This document shows positions 26,061-35,432 of a stretch of 64,000 nucleotides of DNA, piece after piece. Position 1 is the stretch's first letter; each line of letters opens with the position of its first letter. The stretch is taken from assembly GCF_000015825.1 (NCBI RefSeq), contig NC_009051.1, positions 1,296,695 to 1,360,694 of the forward strand. The letters are read 5' to 3'. Made by a program: the position numbers and the translations under genes. The DNA comes from Methanoculleus marisnigri JR1. GTDB lineage: Archaea; Halobacteriota; Methanomicrobia; Methanomicrobiales; Methanoculleaceae. Under the pieces are notes generated by a model that ran no database searches, was not told the DNA's origin, and saw nothing but the letters and a program-made list of their open reading frames with translations.

Positions 26061-28856
26061 ATGTATCGAATTCTCGTAGTCGATGATGAACCGGGGCTTC
26101 TCGAGCAGAACCGGATCTACCTGGAGACGTCCGGCGACATGCGGGTCGAGACGACGTCGTCGTCGCTGCAGGCTCTCGATATGCTCTCGAAAGCCCCTTA
26201 CGACGCCATCATCGCCGACTACGAGATGCCGGAGATGGACGGCATCACCCTCTTAAAGGAGGTCCGCAACAGGGGCCTCTCGATACCGTTCATCATCTTT
26301 TCCGGCCGCGGCCGCGAGGAGGTGATCATCGAGGCGCTCAACAACGGGGCGGATTTCTACCTCCAGAAAGGCGGCAACCCCTCCGCCCAGTTTGCCGAAC
26401 TCCAGAACATGATCCTCCAGGCAGTCCGGAGGAAGCAGGCCGAAGAGGAGGTACAGCGGGCCGGAGACCTGTACCGGAGCGTCTTCGAGCATACCGGCTC
26501 CGCCACCATCATCATCGAGGGCGACATGACGATCTCCCTCGCAAACAACGAATTCGAACACCTTACCGGCTATTCCCGTGAGGAGATAGAATCAAAGGTT
26601 CCCTGGACGGTGTTCGTCGCCGCAGAAGACGTTGAACGGCTCAGAAACTATCACCGGGAACGGCGGACAGACCCCGGTTCGGCGCCGAGAACCTACGAGT
26701 TCCGGCTGGTCGACCGGCACGGCAGCCAGAAAGACCTGCACATGACGATAGGGATCATCCCCGGGACGGATCGCTCCGTTGCATCGATGATCGATGTCAC
26801 CGACCGGAAACGGTTCGAGGAAGAGCTGAGCGCGGCGCACGAGGAGATGATCGCGGCGTTCGAGGAGGCGAAAGCGAGCCAGGAGTCGCTCGAGGCGCAG
26901 TGCCGCGAAATGGAGGATTACCAGGCAAACCTCCGGGGCATCATAGATTTTCTTCCCGACCCGACGTTCGTGCTCGACCGCACGGGGAAGGTCATCATCT
27001 GGAACCGGGCAATCGAAGAGTTGACCGGGGTCAAGAAAAACCGGATCATCGGATCGGGGCCGGAAGCCGTCTGCAAGACGATGCCCGGACTGCAGTCCCC
27101 ACTGGTAGCGGAAAGCGTCCTCTCTCGGGGGGGCGTCGAGAGCGTCACCCAGGAGGTTCGTATCACTTCGCCCCGCACGGGGGAGGTGGCCTGCCTCTGG
27201 GCGAAAGCATCGCCGCTTTACGACGCGCAGGGGCGGCTCTCCGGAGCAATCGAGTCGTTGCGGGACATCACCGATTCGAAACGGATGGAAACGCAGATCC
27301 AGCACCGGATTGACCTCGAACAGGTGGTGAGTTCGATCTCCACGAAGTTCATCGGCCTCGACCCGGCGGACCTCGAAGACGCCCTCGAAGAGATGCTCCA
27401 GGCGCTCGGGTCGTTCCTCGACGTCGACCGGAGTTACATCTTCCGCTTCTCCGCCGACCTCACCCGCGTGGAGGACACCCATGAGTGGTGCGCGGAGGGG
27501 ATCGAGGCGCAGATCGATGTGCTGCAGGATCTTCCCGCCGATGTGATCTCCTGGGGACTGGAGCAGATCAGGGCGCAAAACACGATCTGCATCCCCGATA
27601 TCGCCGGTCTACCACAGGAGGCAGCGGCGGTGCGCGACTTCTTCCAGGGGTATGGGGTCCGGTCGCTCATCCTGGTGCCGATCGCGACCATCGATGAAAA
27701 CCTCGGGACAATCGGGTTTGAGACCACCAGGAAGATACGAACCTGGTCGGACGAGGACGTCACGCTGCTTGAGATCGTCGGCAACCTCTTTGCCGACCTC
27801 TTCTCCCGGATTCGTGTGCAGGAACGGCTCCGCACGAGCGAGGAGCGGTTCAGGAGCCTCGTGGAGCGGTCGCACGACTGCTACATCCGTGCAACCACGG
27901 CGCCGCAGGCGATCGAGTACATCAGCCCCTCGTGCGAGAGCCTGATCGGGTACACCCGGGAGGAGATCCTGGGCAATCCGAATTTCATCAGGCGGTTGAT
28001 CCACCCCGAAGACCGGAAGACGTTCTTCGCTCTGCTCCAGGAACGGGACGCGACGGCCCGCCAGCCGTATGTCTTCCGGGTGCGCCGGAAAGACGAGCGC
28101 TACATCTGGGTTGAGGCCTGCACGATCCCCGTCTACGGAAACGACGGACGGGCGGTTGCAATCGATTACGCGATCCACGACATCGACGCCTGGAAACAGA
28201 CCGAGGCGGCGCTCATCCAGGCCAACAAGAAACTCACCCTGATGAACAGCATCGTGCGGCACGATATCCTGAACCAGGTCACGGTGGTGCTCGGACATAT
28301 CGCCCTCCTCCGGGAACAGCCGCTCGATCCGACCGTCGCCGACGCCCTCGGGAAGCAGCAGGCCGCCGTCGAGATAATACAGTCGCAGATCGGGTTCACG
28401 CGGGATTACCAGGATCTCGGTGTCCGGGCACCCCGGTGGTTCCCCGTCGAGCCCCTGGTCACGGGCGCCTCGAAAGCCCTTCGGCCGATCGGTATCCGGA
28501 TCTCCACCGATCTCGACGGGCTCTCCGTCTACGCCGACCCGCTCCTCTCCTCCGTCTTCTTCAACCTCCTGGAGAACGCCGGCCGGCACGGGAAGACCGT
28601 GACCGAGATCCGGGTCACGGCCATGCCGGACGGCGGCGGAGCCCGGATTGTCTGGGAGGACAACGGCGTCGGCGTCCCCAGAGAGCATAAGGAGAGGATA
28701 TTCGAGCGGGGCTTCGGGAGCCACACGGGACTCGGGCTCTTCCTGGTGAAAGAAGTTCTCTCGATCACCGGGATCGCCATCCGGGAGACCGGTGAGCCCG
28801 GGAAAGGAGCCCGGTTCGAGATTGTGGTCCCGGAGGGCAACGTCCGGTACGGGTGA
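26061..28856 (+). CDS. Hybrid receiver/PAS/GAF sensor histidine kinase
   Basis: A 931-residue cytoplasmic sensor. A receiver domain lies at 1-120 (VVDDEPG; phospho-acceptor Asp53 in ADYEMPEMDG; FSGRG; LQKGG). Then two PAS domains (about 140-250 and 305-420), a GAF domain (about 440-590), a third PAS (about 600-720), an H-box IVRHDILNQV near 745 and a HATPase domain (FFNLLENAGRHG; WEDNGVGVP; GLGLFLVKEVL). The RHDILNQ box is typical of methanogen kinases. No membrane helix. The receiver at the N-terminus means it can also be a phosphorelay target. It converges on the NEW3 gene. Confidence 0.92.
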   Translation: MYRILVVDDEPGLLEQNRIYLETSGDMRVETTSSSLQALDMLSKAPYDAIIADYEMPEMDGITLLKEVRNRGLSIPFIIFSGRGREEVIIEALNNGADFYLQKGGNPSAQFAELQNMILQAVRRKQAEEEVQRAGDLYRSVFEHTGSATIIIEGDMTISLANNEFEHLTGYSREEIESKVPWTVFVAAEDVERLRNYHRERRTDPGSAPRTYEFRLVDRHGSQKDLHMTIGIIPGTDRSVASMIDVTDRKRFEEELSAAHEEMIAAFEEAKASQESLEAQCREMEDYQANLRGIIDFLPDPTFVLDRTGKVIIWNRAIEELTGVKKNRIIGSGPEAVCKTMPGLQSPLVAESVLSRGGVESVTQEVRITSPRTGEVACLWAKASPLYDAQGRLSGAIESLRDITDSKRMETQIQHRIDLEQVVSSISTKFIGLDPADLEDALEEMLQALGSFLDVDRSYIFRFSADLTRVEDTHEWCAEGIEAQIDVLQDLPADVISWGLEQIRAQNTICIPDIAGLPQEAAAVRDFFQGYGVRSLILVPIATIDENLGTIGFETTRKIRTWSDEDVTLLEIVGNLFADLFSRIRVQERLRTSEERFRSLVERSHDCYIRATTAPQAIEYISPSCESLIGYTREEILGNPNFIRRLIHPEDRKTFFALLQERDATARQPYVFRVRRKDERYIWVEACTIPVYGNDGRAVAIDYAIHDIDAWKQTEAALIQANKKLTLMNSIVRHDILNQVTVVLGHIALLREQPLDPTVADALGKQQAAVEIIQSQIGFTRDYQDLGVRAPRWFPVEPLVTGASKALRPIGIRISTDLDGLSVYADPLLSSVFFNLLENAGRHGKTVTEIRVTAMPDGGGARIVWEDNGVGVPREHKERIFERGFGSHTGLGLFLVKEVLSITGIAIRETGEPGKGARFEIVVPEGNVRYG

Positions 28857-28894
28857 CAAACTGCCCAAAAAAAGACGGCCGGCAGGGGTTCGCC

Positions 28895-30325
28895 CTACCG
28901 CCTCCCGTACTTCCTGAACATATACCAGAGCCCTGCACCGATCCCGGCCATCACCAGGATGCCGAGCACCGCAACGTAGGACTGTTCCTTCACCACGACC
29001 CGGTACTCGTCTTCTTCTTCGTCCTGGTCGCATTTTGCCAGCGCGACGACCTTGTATTCGCCGGCGACGATATCGGCCGGCGGGATCACCGTCACCTGCA
29101 CCGTCGCCCGCTCGCCGGCTTCAAGGCTCGCGACCGACGCCGGGTCGACGGTCACCCGCCACCCTTCCGGTGCGCTCATGTTGATCCCGATGTTCGTCAG
29201 CGCTCCTCCGACGCCGGCGTTCGTAACGGTCATGTCGAACGTGAGGGTGTCGCCGCGGTTGATCTCGTGGCGGTAGCTCTTCGTGTAGGTCCGCAGATCG
29301 TACGACCCCCGGAGCCGGAGCGTCAGGTTCTCCTCGTACTCCCGGGCGGAGGACCCGATCACCGCCGTGAGGTTGTACTCGCCGACACCCACCGAGTAGG
29401 GCGGGATGAGATCGAGGTAGAGGGTCTTCTCCTCGCCGGACGGGACGTAGATCTCCGAGACCTCTTCGGTGGCGGTGCTGCTCTCCTTGAACCGGGCATA
29501 CCACTGCTCGGGAAGGCCCTGGACGGAGAGGGAGTAGGTATCGTCGTTTCTGCCCGCGTTCTTCAGGGTCATCTCGTACTGCGGATTGGTGCCGATCGCC
29601 GCTATCCGGGACGGGGACTTTACCCGGATCTCGGCAAAGAAGTTCTCTTTCTCGAGCGGCACGATCCCGAGGTCGACCGTCTGGCCGATCCGGATATCGA
29701 CGCCTTTCTTCTCCCACGGCCGGTATCCGGGCCGGGTGACCTTTGCGGTGTAGGTGCCCATCGGGGCGCCGATGCTCACTTTGCCTTCGGCGGTCGCAAG
29801 CATCCCCTCGATGCGGGTATCACGGTCATAGAGACCGACGTCGGCACCCTTGACCACGTTACCCTCCTTATCCACCACAGTGGCCTCGAGGGTTCCCGTT
29901 TCGCCACTGTGCGTCTTCGTGACCTGGATGTAGACCCAGATCGTGCCTTCACCGATACCCACCCGGATGGGGTATTCCCCCACAGCGGCATGGCCGGAGG
30001 TCTCGGCCACCAGGCGGACGGTCTTCGTCTCGCCGGCCGGGATCAGCATCCGGTAGACCTCGCGGTCGTCGGATTCGAACCGGATCTTCCAGTTGTCGGT
30101 GCCCCGGTAAGTCCAGTAGTTGAGGAGGCACGTCCCGGTATCTCCCCGGTTCGTGACCGCGAGATCGAAGACGGCGGTATCGCCCGCCTCGATCACCTCA
30201 CCGGGGAAGTCGCACCGGATCTCCGTCTGCATCGTCCCGCCCTGTGCGGCCGAAACCCCCGGGGCGGCCGACGCGGCGAGAAGGAGCGCGAGGAGGATAC
30301 ATATAGATGATCTTCTGCCGGCCAT
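28895..30325 (-). CDS. Secreted NEW3/CARDB-type surface protein with C-terminal anchor
   Basis: A 476-residue protein with a signal peptide (ILLALLLAASAAPGVSA), several Ig-like NEW3-type beta domains rich in 'G(E)T.TV.L.V..' strands (for example AGDTAVFDLAVTNRG and LEAGERATVQVTVIPP), a carboxypeptidase-regulatory-like domain in the middle (EATVVDKEGNVVKGADV; GTYTAKVTRPGY), and a C-terminal membrane helix (VLGILVMAGIGAGLWYMF) followed by basic residues. It is exported and membrane-anchored. It lies 4 bases after the ABC-2 permease gene and is therefore part of that transporter operon, probably its extracellular component. Confidence 0.85.
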   Translation of the reverse strand: MAGRRSSICILLALLLAASAAPGVSAAQGGTMQTEIRCDFPGEVIEAGDTAVFDLAVTNRGDTGTCLLNYWTYRGTDNWKIRFESDDREVYRMLIPAGETKTVRLVAETSGHAAVGEYPIRVGIGEGTIWVYIQVTKTHSGETGTLEATVVDKEGNVVKGADVGLYDRDTRIEGMLATAEGKVSIGAPMGTYTAKVTRPGYRPWEKKGVDIRIGQTVDLGIVPLEKENFFAEIRVKSPSRIAAIGTNPQYEMTLKNAGRNDDTYSLSVQGLPEQWYARFKESSTATEEVSEIYVPSGEEKTLYLDLIPPYSVGVGEYNLTAVIGSSAREYEENLTLRLRGSYDLRTYTKSYRHEINRGDTLTFDMTVTNAGVGGALTNIGINMSAPEGWRVTVDPASVASLEAGERATVQVTVIPPADIVAGEYKVVALAKCDQDEEEDEYRVVVKEQSYVAVLGILVMAGIGAGLWYMFRKYGRR

Positions 30326-30329
30326 CTCC

Positions 30330-31421
30330 TCACCTGATATCCATCCGCATGAACTTCACGTAGGTCGCTGCGAAGAAGGCCGACGGGAAGACGATGAGCG
30401 CGGCGATGTTCATCCAGACCTTGCCAAGGGCACCGGCAAGGCCGGGCTTCTCCTCGGGTGCCGTGTCGTAAGGCGACGCGATCATCGAGGAAAGCTGTGG
30501 ATTCGTCACCGCGATCGCGACGGTGTAGTAGTTCGTCTGCGGCGAGAGGAGGTTCGAGATATCGCTGATGAATCTCTGTTTCTCGATGTAAGTCTTCATT
30601 TCTTCTTCATATGCCTTCCACTCCGGGTCCTCGGCTCCACTGTATACCACGCTCTGCGAGACGCTGGTGCTGGAGTATCCCCCGATGCTCGCGACATGAA
30701 CCACCTCTTTCTGCATGGGTACTTCAGGCGGCTCGGGGGGGTCGCCCGCGAAAGCATTAGCGGCCATCGCCCCGAACATGGGAAGGAGCGAGGAGACGGC
30801 GAAGAAGATCACCAGGGTGTAGATCAGCGCGTTCCCGCTCTCTTTTGCAGCCGTCGACATCATGAGCGCGACGGCGAAGTAGGCAAGCAGGAATCCGAGC
30901 GAGACCGCCCCGAAGATCAGGATGCCAGCAAACTCCTCCAACGTCGGGACAACCGAGAAGATGAGGAGCAGGGCAAGGGCGATGGCAAGCGCAAGCGCCA
31001 TGGCGAACCCGAGCGCGCCGACGCCCCCGAGCGCCTTGCCGTTGATGATCTCGTCGCGGTAGACCGGGTGCGAGAGGAGCGACTTCAGCGACCGGGTCTC
31101 TTTCTCCTTCGAGACCAGGTCGAATCCTATCGCAATGGCAAGGATGCCGCCGAGCATCGTCATGTAACTCATCATGGAGATGAAGACGTACATGATCGAG
31201 GGCTTCTGGGGCATCCAGCTCCTGTACGGGTCGTCGAACTCCTCCATCTGCCGGAGTTGCTCGGTATACGCCTCCAGGCTGTTGTTGTAGTTCTCGATAC
31301 CATCGTAGATGCTGATCGTCGATATCACGAGGAGCAGGCCGAGGATGATGGCAAAGCGCCTGCTGGTGATGTGATCAACGAACTCTTTCCTTGCTACGTT
31401 GAGCAATCGGTCAAGTGCCAT
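30330..31421 (-). CDS. ABC-2 type transporter permease
   Basis: A 363-residue membrane protein. It starts with a cytoplasmic segment ARKEFVDHITSRRFAII that is typical of NosY/ABC-2 permeases, then TM1, a long extracellular loop, and five further helices including SYMTMLGGILAIAIGFDLV followed by KEKETRSLKSLLSHPV, the conserved coupling segment. A second large extracellular loop precedes the last helix. It should form an exporter with the ATPase encoded 3 bases upstream and the NEW3 protein downstream. Substrate unknown. Confidence 0.88.
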   Translation of the reverse strand: MALDRLLNVARKEFVDHITSRRFAIILGLLLVISTISIYDGIENYNNSLEAYTEQLRQMEEFDDPYRSWMPQKPSIMYVFISMMSYMTMLGGILAIAIGFDLVSKEKETRSLKSLLSHPVYRDEIINGKALGGVGALGFAMALALAIALALLLIFSVVPTLEEFAGILIFGAVSLGFLLAYFAVALMMSTAAKESGNALIYTLVIFFAVSSLLPMFGAMAANAFAGDPPEPPEVPMQKEVVHVASIGGYSSTSVSQSVVYSGAEDPEWKAYEEEMKTYIEKQRFISDISNLLSPQTNYYTVAIAVTNPQLSSMIASPYDTAPEEKPGLAGALGKVWMNIAALIVFPSAFFAATYVKFMRMDIR

Positions 31422-31424
31422 CGT

Positions 31425-32330
31425 CTACCTCCGGTAGGCCGCCATGAAGACGTCCTCTATCTCAGGCTCCTCAAGACGCATCTCCCGGACGTGCAGCCCC
31501 TGCTCGAAGAGAGTCGCGGAGAGCCGGTCCCGGATATCGGCCTTCGCCCGGACGACCGCACGGTTTCCGTTCCTCTCGATATCGATGACCGCGGGGTCGT
31601 CGATCGCCGGCAGGCGCTCCCTGGTCTCGACGACGATCCGGACGGCATCGCCGTCTGCAGGTGCCAGCGCCCGGGCGACCTCTTCGAGCGTCCCCTGCGC
31701 GGCAAGTTTTCCTTTCGCGAGGAGCCCCACCGTCCGGCAGACCTCCCGGACCTCGGAGAGGATGTGGGAGGAGACGAAGATCGTCTTCCCTTCGCCGGCG
31801 AGGTGGGTGACGAGTTCCCGGTACTCCCGGACGCCCTCGGGGTCGAGGTTTGCCGTCGGTTCGTCGAGGAAGAGCACTTTAGGATCGTTGATCAGCGCCT
31901 GGGCGAGCCCGAGCCGCTGCTTCATGCCGCGGGAGTACTCTCCTGCCTTCTGGGCGACGCCGTCGAGATGGACGAGTTCGAGCAGTTCTGCGATCCGCTC
32001 CTTTCTCTCCTTCGCGTCCATCCCGTAGAACCGTGCGAAATAATCCAGGTTCTGCTCGCCGGTCATGTTCCCGTAGAACCCGACGTCTTCGGGGAGGTAG
32101 CCGATGATCTTCTTCACGTTCAGCGGGTCTTTTGCGACCTCGATCCCGTCGACGAAGCACCGTCCGCCGGTGGGCTCGATCATACCGGTGAGCATCAGGA
32201 TCGTCGTGCTCTTTCCCGCTCCGTTCGGGCCGAGGAAACCGAATATCTCGCCTTCCCCGACCACGAGGTCCAGGCCGTCGACGGCTGTTTTTCCATTATA
32301 TACCTTCGTGAGGTTCTCCGTTCGTATCAT
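31425..32330 (-). CDS. ABC transporter ATP-binding protein (CcmA/NatA type)
   Basis: A 301-residue ATPase. Walker A GPNGAGKSTT near residue 36, signature YSRGMKQRLGLAQAL, Walker B VLFLDEPTANLDPEG, then an H-loop in VSSHILSEV. A C-terminal extension of about 80 residues is usual for the ABC-2 exporter class. First gene of a three-gene operon with the permease and the surface protein. Confidence 0.95.
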   Translation of the reverse strand: MIRTENLTKVYNGKTAVDGLDLVVGEGEIFGFLGPNGAGKSTTILMLTGMIEPTGGRCFVDGIEVAKDPLNVKKIIGYLPEDVGFYGNMTGEQNLDYFARFYGMDAKERKERIAELLELVHLDGVAQKAGEYSRGMKQRLGLAQALINDPKVLFLDEPTANLDPEGVREYRELVTHLAGEGKTIFVSSHILSEVREVCRTVGLLAKGKLAAQGTLEEVARALAPADGDAVRIVVETRERLPAIDDPAVIDIERNGNRAVVRAKADIRDRLSATLFEQGLHVREMRLEEPEIEDVFMAAYRR

Positions 32331-32812
32331 TTTACACTCCCGCCAGGGCCGTTTTGGCGGCGTCCTACTGCAGACTACGACACCCTCTTATTAACGTTTT
32401 CTGTGACAATCGTCTACACTTCAAAGAGGGATCATGATTCCAGTCTCTAAGGTGTCACGGTTATCCCGGCAGAGCCCTGAGATGCGCCGTGAATCGGGCG
32501 CCGGACTGCGTATCGGCCCTCGCGCGGTTCCGTCGTAAGTCCTGCAGCGACGTCCCCGAGGATACGAGCCATGCTCGTTCCTCGATTTGGCGTTCGGCGA
32601 CAGAGTATAGGGAGGATTGGGAGATAAGGCGATGGTAAACTACGAAAAAAATCGAACCTACCAAAGGCAGGTATTCGGGCACCGGCAGGGCCAGGAACTT
32701 CGATACCGGGTAGCCACAGCCGTTCGACCGCCCTTCTTCTTCAAGACCCTCGGAGCCGGGCCGCAATGCAAAAACCTTTTCTTCCGCCGGCCTGAAGGTT
32801 CTCCTGATTGCT
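32331..32812. other. Divergent intergenic region, no gene seen
   Basis: About 480 bases between the divergent ABC operon and the lipoprotein gene. It holds AT-rich patches near 32390-32450 that may be promoters for either side. No hairpin-chain element, RNA gene or convincing coding frame was found. Confidence 0.5.
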
Positions 32813-33817
32813 ATGAGAAGGTTATTCGGTGTGGTCGTTGTGCTCCTTGTCCTGGTGCTCGCGGCAGGGTGCATGACCTCCCAGCCTCCGGCAGGCTACG
32901 TGACGATCCGGAGCGTCGATATCGGCATCCCGGACGGCCAGCCGCCGTCGAACGTCACCCGGGTCACGGCGGTCCCGTACCTCGACGCAGTCTACGACGA
33001 CGTCGACGGCGTCGACCTGCAGGTCATTGCAAAAGAGGCCGGGACGGATATCGTCGTCGAGGAGACGGTTCTCTCCATCGGCACCCTGACATCGGGGAAG
33101 ACCGCGAAGGAGGAGGTTACGCTCACGCTCGAGAACGACCGGGGTTACGACATCTGGGTGACGATCTGGCAGGACGGGCGTATGCGGGAGTCGGGTTCGG
33201 TGAACGTCTTCCTCCCCGACAGGACGGTCGCCACGCAACGACTGGCCTACTCGCTCCTCACCGTCTCCGCGATCGACGTCATGACCCCCGAGATCGACGC
33301 CGACCCGATCACGCTCGACATCATCACCGGGATCGCGAACAGCGGCGGTTCGTCCGGGAACCTCGTGATGGAGATCCGGGCGGTCAACCTCCAGACGGGG
33401 ATCACGGCCGTCCGCGAGTCCCGGCCGCTCGGGACGATCCCCGGTGACCTGGGCGTCGAAAAAAGGGTGAGCATCACGGTGCCGAACGGCTACGATTACG
33501 AGATCCGCATCCGGCTCGTCGAGGACGGCGCGGCGTTTGCAACCAGCACCGGCCGGATCACCCTGGCCCCACAACCGCGGGTGATCCTTGCCGACGGCAC
33601 GGTGCTCGACACCGCAAAGAGCACGTCGCCGACCGCTCTCACGTTTCCGACCCCGGCCCCGACCCCCATGACACCGTCCTCAGCGCAGGTAGGCCAGTTC
33701 CGGGTGCAGAGCAGCGGTGCGCCGACGCCGACGTACGCACCCGGGTTTGAGGCCGCACTTGCCGCCGCCGGGCTCCTCGGCGCCGGAATCGCGGTGCTTG
33801 CCAGGCGGAGGAGGTAG
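32813..33817 (+). CDS. Surface lipoprotein with C-terminal PGF-CTERM-like anchor (DUF7490-like)
   Basis: A 334-residue exported protein. The N-terminus is a signal with lipobox LAAGC. The body has two related beta domains (ERV/TVRS-type strands such as VTIRSVDIGIPDG and VSAIDVMTPEID) with the TLTLENDRGYDI and ITVPNGYDYEIRI repeats, a Pro/Thr/Ser-rich linker, and a C-terminal APGFEAALAAAGLLGAG helix plus Arg tail, which resembles a PGF-CTERM sorting signal. A protein with both a lipobox and this tail could be anchored at both ends or processed at the C-terminus. It is 1 base from the next gene. Confidence 0.82.
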   Translation: MRRLFGVVVVLLVLVLAAGCMTSQPPAGYVTIRSVDIGIPDGQPPSNVTRVTAVPYLDAVYDDVDGVDLQVIAKEAGTDIVVEETVLSIGTLTSGKTAKEEVTLTLENDRGYDIWVTIWQDGRMRESGSVNVFLPDRTVATQRLAYSLLTVSAIDVMTPEIDADPITLDIITGIANSGGSSGNLVMEIRAVNLQTGITAVRESRPLGTIPGDLGVEKRVSITVPNGYDYEIRIRLVEDGAAFATSTGRITLAPQPRVILADGTVLDTAKSTSPTALTFPTPAPTPMTPSSAQVGQFRVQSSGAPTPTYAPGFEAALAAAGLLGAGIAVLARRRR

Positions 33818-33818
33818 G

Positions 33819-34067
33819 ATGGAACCGGAGGAAGGCCTCACGGCATGGAGGGTCTACCTCTACGCCGTCTCGTTCATCGCGCTCATCGTCGCGATCCTGG
33901 GTGCCGTGAACCTCATCGCCGTCGCAATCGAGGTCTTCGTCTACCCGCCGCCCCAGCCCTACCCGGTGTCGCAGTACTACCCCGAACTTCCCGGGAGCGT
34001 GGCGCAGGTCGCGGTGGGGCTCATTGTCTGGGGGTATCACTGGATGCTGCTCAAAAAAGAGCACTGA
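33819..34067 (+). CDS. Small two-helix membrane protein, unknown function
   Basis: An 82-residue protein with helices at about 10-35 (VYLYAVSFIALIVAILGAVNLIAVAI) split by no charge and about 60-76 (VAQVAVGLIVWGYHWML), ending in KKEH. A YPPPQPYPVSQYYPELP loop lies between. The gene starts 1 base after the lipoprotein stop with GAGG upstream, so it is in the same operon. No family is recognised. Confidence 0.7.
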   Translation: MEPEEGLTAWRVYLYAVSFIALIVAILGAVNLIAVAIEVFVYPPPQPYPVSQYYPELPGSVAQVAVGLIVWGYHWMLLKKEH

Positions 34068-34074
34068 AAGGGAT

Positions 34075-34797
34075 TTACCGTTGCCGGAGGGATCTCGCGG
34101 CAACCAGCAGTCCCGCAATCGCCCCCGCCGCACCGAATCCGGGGAGCGGGGTGGGCGATGTCTCCGCCGGGAGGGAGGAGGCATAGGGTGCCGGCTGCAC
34201 CCGGGTGTAGACGTGAACCGTCCCTCCCGGCGGCGGCAGGGGCGGGAACTGGTGCCGCGACATCGTCCCTCTCTCCTTATCTCTGAAGACGAACTCTTCC
34301 GGAGGCGGGAGCGTGGTGTTCACCGCGACCCGGAGGGTGCCGCCCTCGACGACGCCCGCGAACGCGTTGTCGATGTAGACATCCTCCCCGTCAGCGCCGT
34401 AGATCAGGTACCAGCCGGTCTCGTTCACCTCCGCGCCCGGGATGGGCTGTTCGACCTGACAGAACTGCGGGAAGAGGTCGATCGTCTCCCCGGCGGCCGG
34501 GGCCCGTTCGATGAACCCGGTATACATCAGGCGCTCTCCATCACGGATGGTATACTCCCGTGCGGGCGGGGCCGCCGGGTCCACCGCCACGGCAAGTTCG
34601 GTATCGGCGATCGTCCCCCTGAACCCGCCGTCGAAGGAGACCTCCACGCCGTCGCCGTTGAACCAGTGGACGACGTACCGCCCGGCATCGTCCTCCCCGG
34701 CCGCTGCCGCCGGGAGAGCCGCGGCAAGGAGAAGGATGCACGCGAGACAGACGGTTCTCGTCGCACCTCCGGCTGAATGATACATGAAAGGGTACAT
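34075..34797 (-). CDS. Secreted protein with C-terminal PGF-type membrane anchor
   Basis: A 240-residue exported protein: a signal peptide (ACILLLAAALPAAAA), two repeats of a small beta domain of about 80 residues (YVVHWFNGDGVEVSFDGGF and YLIYGADGEDVYIDNAF are equivalent positions), then TSPTPLPGFGAAGAIAGLL and a basic end, like a PGF-CTERM anchor. Function unknown. ATG codons at 34797 and 34785 are both possible; the TATA box position fits a very short leader for either. Confidence 0.75.
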   Translation of the reverse strand: MYPFMYHSAGGATRTVCLACILLLAAALPAAAAGEDDAGRYVVHWFNGDGVEVSFDGGFRGTIADTELAVAVDPAAPPAREYTIRDGERLMYTGFIERAPAAGETIDLFPQFCQVEQPIPGAEVNETGWYLIYGADGEDVYIDNAFAGVVEGGTLRVAVNTTLPPPEEFVFRDKERGTMSRHQFPPLPPPGGTVHVYTRVQPAPYASSLPAETSPTPLPGFGAAGAIAGLLVAARSLRQR

Positions 34798-34814
34798 GAA
34801 AGAAGAGGGGAGAG

Positions 34815-34838
34815 GGCACTATATATCGTTTCTGTGCC
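34815..34838 (-). promoter_or_regulatory. TATA box inside an inverted repeat
   Basis: GGCAC and GTGCC flank ATATAT on a 14-base spacer. The TATA element is 25-30 bases upstream of the start at 34797. A dimeric factor bound to the repeat would occlude it. Confidence 0.4.
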
Positions 34839-34868
34839 GTCCATCTACCGATCGGGTGCCCCCTGTCA

Positions 34869-35324
34869 TCATAAACTCTGCGCCACGCCGTAGACGGTTC
34901 CGTTCCACTCGCAAAGGGCATACTTCGCGAGGATCCGCCGCATCTCCTCCGTGGATATGCGGAGCGAACTGTACTTCGCGTGATCCTTTCCTGCCGGGCA
35001 GTACGCGGAACGGGGGTCGAGCCAGAGGAGTGCGTCGAACAGGGGGCCTTTCGAGACCAGGACAGGTTTCTCATCGAGAATCAGCGCGCCGAGCGCCGGG
35101 TGATCCCGAAAGTCGGCTTTTGTGAGGGGCGTCACGGAAGCGGCGTCCACGGTGCCTCCCCGGGGAGACGCGCCAAGGCTTGTCTCGTCAATCAGGTTGA
35201 CCCAGTGGAAGGACCCGAGACCGATGACGCACAGGATGACGAGGACGACAAGCGCCCCGAAGAACGGGCCCCTCCCCCATTCCAGATCTTCCGCCGTTTT
35301 ACCCGGTCGTCCGTTTCCTTCCAT
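34869..35324 (-). CDS. Single-pass membrane protein of unknown function
   Basis: A 151-residue protein with one N-terminal helix (FFGALVVLVILCVIGLGSF) after a charged segment, then an outside domain of about 100 residues with two cysteines (SAYCPAG and KYALCEW) that could form a disulfide. The signature HWVNLIDETSLG is not recognised. Predicted to face outside. Frame and codon use look coding. Confidence 0.65.
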   Translation of the reverse strand: MEGNGRPGKTAEDLEWGRGPFFGALVVLVILCVIGLGSFHWVNLIDETSLGASPRGGTVDAASVTPLTKADFRDHPALGALILDEKPVLVSKGPLFDALLWLDPRSAYCPAGKDHAKYSSLRISTEEMRRILAKYALCEWNGTVYGVAQSL

Positions 35325-35432
35325 CCTACACCACCGCCCGCGGCCCTAAGACCGCTGCTGCCGTTTTCCGTGGAAGAGACTGGGCCGCCGGGGTATATGA
35401 GGATTACGCGGCCGAAGGGAAGGGCCGGGGCC

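Noticed and set aside
32461..32874. Minus-strand frame before the DUF7490-like gene
   Set aside because: It overlaps the signal peptide of the real gene and shows no domain or ribosome site.
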